The notes under the pieces were generated by a model. It ran no database searches and was not told where the DNA came from. It was given only the letters and a program-made list of their open reading frames with translations. A DNA stretch of 64,000 bases from Amorphophallus konjac (Eukaryota > Streptophyta > Magnoliopsida > Alismatales > Araceae). How positions within the stretch are numbered: position 1 is the first letter of the stretch; each line of letters begins with the position of its first letter. A program made the position numbers and the translations under genes. This document shows positions 55,767 through 64,000 of this stretch, one piece after another. Location of the stretch: NCBI GenBank assembly GCA_022559845.1, contig CM040118.1:263399519-263463518 (forward strand). The letters run 5' to 3'.

Positions 55767-56858
55767 TGTAAGGCCCGTGTCTCAACGGATCTTTGATGGT
55801 TCAGGTTTAGGATTTATTCCGCGAACTTCGACTATTTTTTCGGATTGTTAGGCCATTTACTGGTATTTATTCCGATTAAGTTATAATGTTTATGGATTTT
55901 TTTGGGCATTTTCCTAATATTGGAAGTTTGGGGGTCTTTTTGCAAAAGGTGGTTTTTTTCATATATATATATATATATATATATATCAACCCCTTTTTCT
56001 TCCTCCCCACGTACACCACCTTACCACCTCCCCCTCTCCACCCCTCTCGATCTCTCTCTCTCCCCTTTTCCTCTCCCCCTCTCCCTCACGATCTCTCTCT
56101 CTCTCTCTCCATGGGCAAGCGGGTGAGACGGCGACGGATCGTGGCGTGGAGGGCGCCGTTGGACTCGTGGCGACGAGTGGAGCACGTTAACGCCCACCTC
56201 GGCACGGATCGTGGCCCGAGGAGACGGGACGGGGCGAGGAGGAGCGTGGAGGTTTCGCCCTTGCATGCGGCCGGTCGTCCACTTTCGGCTTGAATGAGGT
56301 AGGGGGATGGAACCTTTACATGGCTAGGATCGTCTGGACACCACTTGCACCGCCATGCACGGTCGTTTTCTCCATTTTCGGTGAAATCCCCATGTTAGTG
56401 TGATTTAGCTCAATTTCATGAAAAATCACTCCTTGGCTTTGTTTTTATGTTTCCTAGTGTTTAATTGATGTTTTGGATGTATGCATGAGCAGGGAACATG
56501 TTTTTAGCGCGAGTCCCGTCGATTTCGGTCGATCGGGGGATGTTCCAGTTTCAAATCGGACAAACTCGCAACCCAGCTCGTGTGACGGTCATCCCAGCGA
56601 CCGTCACACGCGCAACGCACCCTACCCGGTGCGTTATGTGAGTGTGACGGCCCCGTCCGGGTGCATCACAGCTTCTGGGCAGCTGGGTGGAGGTTTAACT
56701 TAACGGACCTAGCTAGGGCCGTTAGGGTGTTGTAACGCACCAGCCTAGGTGCGTTACATTCCCCTGATACCTGCGTGTAGTTTACCCCTCGAGTGGGTGT
56801 AACGGCCTAGGATGGTGCGTTACATCAGTGTAACGCCCCTACTTTGGACCGTCACACC
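55767..56858 (+). repeat. 3' LTR of element C, first 1,092 bp
   Basis: Same start as 48511. It carries a (TA)n run at 55960-55985 where the 5' copy has (A)n. Cut by F after CCGTCACACC, which in the 5' copy continues CTGTGTTTC (49594). Confidence 0.93.
56579..56858. repeat. Palindrome cluster in the C 3' LTR
   Basis: CGTGTGACGGTC (56579-56590) with GACCGTCACACG (56599-56610), perfect 12-bp arms. TGTAACGCACC (56731-56741) with GGTGCGTTACA (56748-56758), perfect 11-bp arms. Further GTAACG/CGTTAC arms reach the F insertion point. Confidence 0.92.
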
Positions 56859-57234
56859 TGTTGTGCCCCCTGTGCCTTGCTGATGTTATATAGTTTTGAT
56901 GATAGCAATCACTAATGAATCATGTAAGATTAGAACTAGTAAATGTTCTGCATGCTTCATCGTTCTTCATACTTCAGCATATATACTTCATGCATGAAGA
57001 GGAAAGGGGGTGTGCGTTAACACAAGTATGGGCATTGCATTGACGCAGCTATACGGTGCATTGTCTATTCTCTGCATTAGGTCTATTCTAGTTCGTGCAT
57101 AGCTTGCATTGGTGCATTAATTATAGTTACACGCCACATAGTCAGTGCATTGACCATCTCTTGCATATCACTGATCGATGCGTGTTTACATGTATTAGCC
57201 ATAGTCAGTGCACTCGTTTGTTTCATGCGTACAC

Positions 57235-57790
57235 TAAGTCTGCACATGGTTGGTCTGATGACTGAGCAAGTCTATACATCCATTAGCTGTTGACTGAGCA
57301 AGTCTATACATCCGTTAACTCAGCTCGTGGCTTAGTCAGTCCATCCGTGTTCATTATGCATATGTGCATCTTTCTCATCAAAGTCTGTACATTCTTTGGT
57401 GGCTAGTCTGTACAGCCTCCGTTGTTTCACTCGACCAAGGCAGTATAGCCAGTGTTCTTCATGCATGTGCAAAGTTAGTGCATCACGTTGCCTTATGCAT
57501 ACACAAGTACACAAAGTCTGTACAACCTGTGATGATACTAGAAATTAAGTCTGTGCATTAATTCATAAGTTTGTATAACCGTTGCTAGCACGAGCATTTA
57601 AGTTCATGAATCATCACACCAGCATGTCTGTACATCGTTGTCGCATGCACACTAAGTCCATACACTCCTTGATGGCATGCCTGAGCATTCATCTTCAATG
57701 TGCATACTTTCCTATATGCATATCGCATTACAAGCCAGCAAGTCTGTACATCGTCTTGTACATTGCACACAAAGTCTATACATTCTCTGG
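57235..57790. repeat. GTCTGTACA / GTCTATACA motif array in the F LTR U3
   Basis: About ten copies of (A)AGTCTRTACA at 57235-57790 (for example near 57270, 57302, 57383, 57410, 57507, 57630, 57743, 57773). They alternate with TTCATGCAT/CATGCATG and CAYTGCA words. The TGTACA core is a palindrome. Confidence 0.85.
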
Positions 57791-58069
57791 TGGCATGTCC
57801 GTGCATTCACCTTCATTGTTCATACTTTCTAATATGCATATTGCATTATGTGCATCAAGTATGTACAGGCTTAGATCAAATCTCGAACCAACTCTGTGCT
57901 CTAACCTTTGCAGGATATCTGCTCGAAGAAATTAAGAAGGGCACGTGATCCAAGAATGAAGGATGTGCCAGGATCGTGACACGTGTAACGCAGTGAACTG
58001 AAATGCTGCCACGTGGTCAAGGTGCTCTGGGCGGGAATTGTGGAGGACACACACCCACCTCTCTGATGG

Positions 58070-58078
58070 TATAAATAG
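58070..58078 (+). promoter_or_regulatory. TATA box of element F
   Basis: GATGGTATAAATAGAAGAC, a strong TATA context ~790 bp before the LTR end. Confidence 0.75.
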
Positions 58079-58862
58079 AAGACTTCTCCATCTGGAGAAA
58101 TTGATCGTGATCAGAAGATCTGTGTGTGCTATTAAGAACAAAAGAAAAAGAGAGAGTGCAGCAGAGAAGAAAAGAAACGATCCAGAGAGAAGAGAAAAAG
58201 ATAGTTGAGTGAGAGGAGTCTGAGAGACTTTCTCTGAATGTTTATTCATCAGTTTCTTGGTTCAGATACCAGAACTGAGATTGCTCATTGTGAGCTACAT
58301 TCCATTTGAGATTTCTTGTTTTTCGTTTGTTTCTGTTTTGTTATCTGAAACCTTGTTTTCAAGCTGTTAGTCAGCAGAGCTAAGCTGTATTACTCAGCGG
58401 GCAGAGGAGGATTCCTCTGGACAGGTTAAGCTTTAGTCCCCAGCGGTTGGCGAAGCTGTAATGCCCAGCGGTCAAGCTGTTAGTCAGCAGTTGTAGGCAA
58501 GCTGTGAGGCCCAGCAGTTGAAGCTGTGAATCAGCGGTTGAAGCCACATTCTAGGTTGGAGTCTGGGGTGGACGTAGATCTCGGGTCTGAGATCGAACCA
58601 CCTTAGAAACTTCCTGTCTCCTGTGTGATTGCCGTGTGAATTATTATGCATCATGATCATTTCCATTACACACTGTAGATGCATGCTTAGGTCCATTTAA
58701 GTTCAGATCTGCTATAGTTGGATTTCTGTGACTGCATTCTCTTACATTTCTGCCATCCAGCAGCAGTTTGTTTTATTTTCGCACTAGAAACTGTTGCAGT
58801 AGATTTTATTGGGTGACTGATCTATTCACCCCCCTCTAGATCGTTCATAGACCCCCATCACT

Positions 58863-58874
58863 TGGTATCAGAGC
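58863..58874 (+). other. Primer binding site of element F
   Basis: TGGTATCAGAGC two bases after the LTR; initiator-Met tRNA type. Confidence 0.94.
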
Positions 58875-58917
58875 CTAACTCTTTTTTCAGGGACTAACAT
58901 CCTAAAGAGGAACGACC

Positions 58918-60961
58918 ATGAATGCTAAGGGAATGACAGCCGAAGGACATTCAACCTCCAAGCCTCCGTACTTCGATGGCTCTAACTACGCCTACTGGAA
59001 GAACAGAATGCAGGTCTTTCTGAGAGCGAAAGACTACGAGATCTGGTCGAGTAGTGAGCAAGGGACCATTCGAACTGCACGAGAATGAAGAGGTTTGGAC
59101 GAGAGAGGAAATCCAAAAATCTACTTTGAACCGGAGTGCCATCAACGCTATCCAGTGCGCACTTCATCCTACTGAATTCTCCAGAGTGTCATCGTGCAAA
59201 ACCGCCAAGGAAATGTGGGATACACTGGAGGTTATCTACGAAGGGACATCACAGGTGAGAGAGACCAAGGCTAATATGTTGGTCTCTGAATATGAAGCAT
59301 TCCGGATGAAAACTGGTGAGACTATGACTGAGATGTATGCTCGTTTGACTATCATAACTAATGGTCTGAGGAATTTGGGAAAGAGCTATTCAGACTACGA
59401 GATTGTAAGGAAGATCTTGCAGTCTCTGACTCCTGTTTGGCACACAAAGGCAACAGTGATCGAGGAGTCAAGAGATCTTCAGACGATGAAAGTTGACGAG
59501 CTAATAGGTTCTCTAATGGCATATGAGATGAACCTTCCTAAAACTGGTGAGCTCGAGAATAAGAAGAAACCAATCGCGCTGAAGGCTAGTTCCAGCAAAA
59601 GAAGCAGATCCAGCCACAGTGGATCATCAAGCGAGCAGAGCAGCCTATCTGGGTCAGAAATCGATGGAGATCAACTTGCTATGTTGACAAGAGAGTTCAG
59701 GCGATTCTTGAGTAAAGAAGGCAGAAATTTCGGCCAAAGATAATTCAGTGGCCGGCGACACAACAGGTATAGGTCCAACCAAGCTAAGAAATCTGACACT
59801 AATGTTTGCTATCATTGCAGGAAGGCTGGGCATATGAAGGCAGATTGTCCAGAGCTCCAGAAGTTGAAAGAAAAGTCCAAGAAAAGAGCTCCCAGAGGAA
59901 AAGCAATGGTGAGCACATGGAGCGACGAGGACGAGGGCAATTTGAGCAGTACACCAGAAAGTGAAGACGAAGAAAAGCCCATCTGCCTGATGGCCAGGAA
60001 TGATGAAAAGGAGGAAGAAGACTCCGATGAGGTATCCTCTCCCTTTGAGCACTATACAATTTCTGATTGGGAGGATGCTTACGGAGACTTGCTAGATAAA
60101 GTAGATGATATTAGAAAGGAGAACAGGCATTTGAAGAAGAAAGTAAACTCCATTTTGAATGATAAAACCATGTTTGATAAAATAGCCTGTCTGCAATCAA
60201 AAAATGACAATCTAAAAATTTCATGTGCTGAGTTTGATGATTTGAAGCATGCTTTAACAGATACTATAAAGGAAAATGAATTGTTAAAGAATGTTATTGA
60301 TGATTTGAAGCTGAGAGTTCAAATGTTTGAAAATGAATCAAAAATTTCAAATGAGAAATATGAAGATGTTTCGTGTGTGAACTCTAAATTAAAGAAAACA
60401 GTTGAAAATTTAGAGAAAGAAAATGTTGACAAAAGGAAAAGAATAGAAAATATGACCCAAGGCACAGACAATCTCAATGCTCTGTTAGGGTCAAAGGTAA
60501 ATTTCAGAAAAGTAGGTCTTGAATTCAACTCAACTGCCACTAAATGTCTTGCCATGAAAACCATATCATTTGTGACAGAGAAAAAGAAGGGACCTCTCAT
60601 AAAAATGGTAAGTGAAAATTCTGTTTCAAAAATTGTTAATTCGAAAATGTCCAGTGCCAAGGATAAGGGTAAACAGAAGGTAGGTGAGCTTAGCATATCT
60701 TGCCCTTCACCCAAATATAAGTCTCAGGTTCGGGGTCAGCCTCCAAGCAAGTCTAAACCCCAGGGCAAAGCCACCAAGTCTCCACCATCATCACCTGTCC
60801 AGAAGAAGACCCAACATAAACCTGTACAGAAGTTTAGTGGGTCAACAGTGCAAGGGAGACACAATGCTGCATGGGGCCAGAAAAGCCATACTTACCAGCC
60901 CAAGGTTCAGACCTATTATACTTATCCTCAGAAACAGGTGCAATCATTCTATAGGTCTTGA
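58918..60961 (+). pseudogene. Element F gag (Sirevirus type, frameshifted)
   Basis: ATG at 58918 (MNAKGMTAEGHSTSKPPYFD, then YWKNRMQVFLRAKDYEIW). A frameshift near 59050 moves the frame to KGPFELHENEEVWTREEIQK. A UBN2-like copia Gag domain follows (~59080-59560), then a Ser-rich linker. TAA at 59741-59743 interrupts just before the zinc knuckle CYHCRKAGHMKADC (59806-59850). The ~330 codons after it are acidic, Lys/Asn/Glu-rich and strongly predicted by eye to be coiled coil (60060-60480), a Sirevirus feature. The frame closes with TGA at 60959-60961, probably a former Arg codon since the frame reads on. Confidence 0.9.
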
Positions 60962-62476
60962 TGGAATCAGGTCCAAGGGAGGTCTAGATATCAACCTTTT
61001 ACCACTCATTGGCATAGACCTCAATTTGCTAGCTGGGTTGGTCAGTCTAGGACTACAGCTGGCCGCAATTATCTGAGGACCTATTGGCCTGGGCACTGGC
61101 ACAAAAACAATTTTGCTGCTAATAAAGATGGAGCCAGAACTCAATATAAACCAAAGCATCAGAGGAAGAAGTTTCAATCAGTTGGTGCTAAGCGAAAGAA
61201 ATATGATGAACAGAATGTCATGAATTCCACTAAGCCAACCATGTTTAGACAAATGTGGATTCTTAGACAATTGATGTCTTGTTTCAATTGTTCTGTTTCT
61301 GCTTCGGAGCCCAAACAGTTTTGGGTTCCAAAATTCTCTACCTGATTGTGATTGCAGGTATGCCTGGCAGCCAGAAGCAATATGTGGTATCTTGATAGTG
61401 GCTGCTCCAAGCATATGACAGGAGACAAGACCAAATTTTGCATGCTGACTGAGAAGAATGGAGGTCTTGTGACCTTTGGAGAAAATACAAAGGGTAGAAT
61501 CATCGGATCAGGTAAAGTAGGTAAGTGTACTACCTGTTGCATTGAAGAGGTACTGCTGGTTGATGGTCTTGCATACAACTTACTTAGTATTAGCCACCTA
61601 TGTGACAAAGGACACAAGGTAGTATTTGACTCTCAATACTGCAAAATCTTCGAACCTGGTTCTGATATAGTTAAATTTTCAGGAAAAAGGGTAAATAACA
61701 TTTACTTGGTAGATTTAGATGATTTAGCTCATTCTAATCTTTGCCTAACTGCAAATAAAGTTGACTTAGCATTCTTGTGGCATCGTAGATTAGGCCATGC
61801 CAGCTATACGGTTTTGCATAAATTGAATAAACATAGCATGGTTAGAGGACTCCCTGAAGTTTCTTTCAAGAAGGAAATTAAGGTGTGTAGTGCGTGTACA
61901 TAGTCCAAGCAAACTAGGAAGTCATTTAAATCAAGAATTGAAAACATGTCCTTTAAACCTTATGAGCTGATACATATGGATTTATTTGGACCCACACGTT
62001 CAGTCAGCTTGTCAGGGAAGAGATATGGATATGTTCTAGTTGATGACTTCTCTAGGTTTACTTGGGTCTTTTTCCTTGCACATAAAAATGATGCATTCAT
62101 AGAATTTCAGGAGTTCTATTTGAAAAGAAAATAGAAAAATGAAAATTTAATTGAAAATATCTTATCTGATCATGGAGGTGAGTTTCAGAATTCTTAATTT
62201 GATGAATTTTGCAGGGTCAATGGGATTACTCATCGGTTCTGCTCACCAAGAACACCTGAGCAGAATGGAATAGTAGAAAGGAGGAACCGGACAATTGTGG
62301 AGATGGCCCGTACACTGCTTGTTGAAGGTGGCTTACCAAGAAAATTTTGGGCAGAAGCAGTTAATACTGCATGCCATGTAATCAACAGAGCCATGGTAAG
62401 GCCTTTCACTCAGAAAACTCCTTGTGAGATTCTGAAAGGTAAGAAGCCTTCAATTGCTTATTTCAGGGTCTTTGGC
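60962..62476 (+). pseudogene. Element F pol: protease and integrase (broken, cut by G)
   Basis: Same frame as gag after the stop. Protease active site WYLDSGCSKHM (61383-61415) and AYNLLSISHLCDKGHKV. The GAG-pre-integrase domain has WHRRLGHASYTVLHKL and CSAC. TAG at 61901-61903 sits where Gln or similar is expected. Integrase core has HMDLFGPTRS (first Asp), VDDFSRFTWVF, SDHGGEF (second Asp) and TPEQNGIVERRNRT (Glu). More stops lie at ~62132 (TAG) and ~62195 (TAA). The frame ends FRVFGC where element G enters at 62477. Confidence 0.92.
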
Positions 62477-63266
62477 TGTTGGAGAGGGGTATTTCCGCAG
62501 CCCACCACAAAGGCAGCCCAACAAGACCTACAAGGTCCAACCGGGCGAGCCCACCCAAGTGATAGCCCACAGGGCCCACTTCGGGAGAAAAGCCCAATAA
62601 ATAAAGACTCGAGGAACCAACTCTCCCCGGCGGCCTTCTAGGCTCGGAGGGCCCGAGACAACGGTCAGGTCGCATGGAAGGTCCGGTCTAAAGCCCACTC
62701 TCCGACCGAGAGAAAGAGGCTCCAACCGACCTATCCGACCCCACCTTCGTCGGGCCATGCCTATCGCTCGGACACGAGCCAGCATCCCCGTAGCTCGGTG
62801 AGACCGCTTGATTATCTGCAGGTGCGGCCGTTCAGAGTCCTCCGCCAGCGGGAGAGTCATGGGAGTTGCCGAACTCCAAGGGGATAACGCCCCCACGATC
62901 CGGCCATGAAAGCCCCCGCTGAAGACGTAACTCCCGCCGGGAAGTCCTCAGCTCACCGGACTCTTAAAAGGCGACGCACTATTTAAGCCAGGGAGACCCT
63001 CCGGAAGATGGTAAGATGAACTAGCCATTCACATACCCTAAGCTCCTGAGCACGATTCGCTTCACCCTTGGTCGAGAGGATTCTCGCGCATCAGCTCTCT
63101 CCTCCTCCCGTTATCGCTTCCACCATCGCTCTACTGACTTAGCCATCGGAGGGTTTTCCCCCAGGGAGATCCCCTGGGCCCTCTGATACGTTTCCCTTCT
63201 CTTGTAGAAACATCTTCTGGTGATCCACAGCCCGCTCAGGACACAGCGCGAGATTCCGCCTCTTCA
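62477..63266 (+). repeat. 5' LTR of element G (790 bp)
   Basis: TGTTGGAGAGGGGTATTTCC...CGCCTCTTCA. GC-rich, with a weak TATA-like CTATTTAAGCC near 62979. The length and start resemble Tat/RIRE2-group LTRs. No gene inside. Confidence 0.85.
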
Positions 63267-63268
63267 TC

Positions 63269-63286
63269 TGGCGCCGTCTGTGGGAA
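63269..63286 (+). other. Primer binding site of element G
   Basis: TGGCGCCGTCTGTGGGAA two bases after the LTR, the primer sequence common in RIRE2/Tat-type elements. Confidence 0.92.
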
Positions 63287-63303
63287 ACGCACGAAGAGTC
63301 AAG

Positions 63304-64000
63304 ATGGTGAGAAAAAGCTCAGGGAGGAGATCCGCCGGCGGGGCGGGTAAGGCTGCGGCAGCGGCGGGAGGCGTCCCCCCTAGGGTCTCGCAGAGCCCCC
63401 CCTCCAACGCCAGCGTCCCCACTAACGGACCACCACCCCCCCGGCGGAGACAGGGGCACCCCTCAACAGTGGCGCCAACGCCTTCCAAGCCCTCAACGAG
63501 AAGATGGACGTCCTCGTGGAGCTCATGAGGGCCCAGGCGGCCCGGGACGCGAGGTCCCGCGCCCCGTCAGGAAGTCCCCCTCGAAGGAGTGCAACGCAGC
63601 ACACCGTCGGAGGCCGCTTCACCCTCCGCGGCCGACAGCTCCTCCGCAACGACGTCAGAGGACCCTCGCAAGCTCCGCCTGCGGAGCAGGAGGCTTACTC
63701 CACACCGAGGAGAGGGAAGCAGGGGGCGAGGCTGCCGCGCCCGGGCACCAGTGCTCCGGGAGATCGCCACGACGCCCCCCCCCCCAGCCCCACGGCGCGG
63801 CCACAGCCGGAACTGTCCCTCCAACTATGAGATTTTGAAAGACGGTTCGCAGAGCAAGAGCGCGCTCTCCGCGCCCTGCAGAAGACCTCTTTCCTGGAGG
63901 ACGAGGAAAAATCCCCTTTCTCCGAGTACATCTTGAAGGTAGAGGTCTCTCCTAGAGCCTCCATCCCAACCTTCAAGCTCTACGACGGCCAGGGCGACCC
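63304..64000 (+). pseudogene. Element G gag, N-terminal part (frameshifted, off the right edge)
   Basis: ATG at 63304 (MVRKSSGRRSAGG) reads a Pro/Ala/Arg-rich leader. The recognisable Gag text continues in another frame (ALNEKMDVLVELMRAQAARD, from ~63486) and again in a third near the end (FSEYILKVEVSPRA then FKLYDGQGD, 63916-63998), the conserved start of the Tat Gag domain. At least two frameshifts therefore break it within 700 bp, unless some are sequencing errors in the C-rich runs (for example 63775-63785). Confidence 0.8.

Larger units (their letters stand above)
48511..56858 (+). mobile_element. Element C: older Tekay-like chromovirus related to B, its 3' LTR split by F
   Basis: 5' LTR 48511-50987, primer site, broken gag-pol, polypurine tract, and the first 1,092 bp of the 3' LTR before element F. 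The left flank is TTAGC; the right flank lies outside. The compared LTR parts differ by roughly 6% in the first 190 bp, so C is clearly older than B. Protein blocks are nearly collinear with B. Inserted in Sirevirus H. Confidence 0.95.
56859..58860 (+). repeat. 5' LTR of element F (2,002 bp)
   Basis: TGTTGTGCCCC...GACCCCCATCA. TATAAATAG at 58070. Near its end TGATCTATTCACCCC and CCTCTAGATCGTTC match H, a hallmark of this Sirevirus group. A GTCTGTACA array lies upstream of TATA. Short frames around 57332-57948 are produced by the repeats. Confidence 0.9.
56859..64000 (+). mobile_element. Element F: Sirevirus (Ty1/copia), interrupted by element G
   Basis: 5' LTR 56859-58860, primer site, gag with long coiled-coil region, protease and most of integrase, then element G at 62477. 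RT, RNase H and 3' LTR would lie right of the window. Inserted in the C 3' LTR; left TSD candidate ACACC (56854-56858). Gag-pol is broken by a frameshift and several stops. Confidence 0.93.
62477..64000 (+). mobile_element. Element G: RIRE2/Tat-like Ty3/gypsy, 5' end only
   Basis: LTR, primer site and start of gag; the rest is beyond the right edge. Inserted in the integrase of F; left TSD candidate TTGGC (62472-62476). It is the youngest layer of this nest by position. Confidence 0.88.

Noticed and set aside
58484..58860. tRNA gene near GGTATCAGAGCC
   Set aside because: This is the primer binding site complementary to tRNA, not a tRNA gene. No cloverleaf is visible.

Overview
The window is plant nuclear DNA made almost entirely of nested LTR retrotransposons. 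I find no host gene, rRNA, tRNA or CRISPR array. The evidence is Tekay/Del-like Ty3/gypsy chromoviruses with 2.4-3.2 kb LTRs, Sirevirus-type Ty1/copia elements, a RIRE2/Tat-like Ty3/gypsy element, initiator-Met tRNA primer sites and 5-bp target-site duplications (TSDs). Together they suggest gene-poor heterochromatin of a large-genome angiosperm; the taxon cannot be told. Letters V, Y, A, B, J, D, Z, E, W, K, H, C, F and G are my own labels.

Layout. (1) 1-5951, minus: Ty3/gypsy V, with a broken gag running off the left edge and a very repeat-rich leader/LTR. (2) 5958-29784: Y, a giant LTR without coding domains, split by element A (7402-27898, minus, TSD GCAAG). A is itself split by element B (13290-22870, plus, TSD GAAAA). 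B is young, with LTRs of equal length and a 1,536-1,550 codon gag-pol. (3) 29785-30987: LTR remnant J. (4) 30988-38433: element D (same family as A, plus), whose gag is split by Z (34617-38325, TSD GGCGC), a giant solo LTR of the Y family. (5) 38434-40281: degenerate LTR E. (6) 40282-46307: W, a third giant LTR, followed by a primer site and an unrecognised internal region. (7) 46308-64000: a four-deep nest. Sirevirus LTR start K is followed by Sirevirus H (minus). H is cut by chromovirus C (plus, related to B). The 3' LTR of C is cut by Sirevirus F, and the integrase of F is cut by Tat-like element G.

Most coding regions are dead. The nonsense codons in C are nearly all explained by C-to-T changes of CAG, CAA or CGA. 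Only B looks potentially autonomous.

The most interesting pattern is in the LTRs. In the chromovirus families A, B, C and D, the leader shows a TATA region, a short first exon, a donor-like AG|GTAGG, a cluster of short GC-rich palindromes with a family-specific core, a conserved TACTGAG stem-loop ending in CTCAC, a pyrimidine tract with CAG|G, and then U5 and the primer site. This reads as a spliced leader intron carrying a palindrome array. Other families (E, W, Y/Z, H, F) carry their own palindrome or repeat cores in their LTRs. The Sireviruses carry them upstream of TATA instead. All statements come from reading the bases; nothing was aligned or searched.
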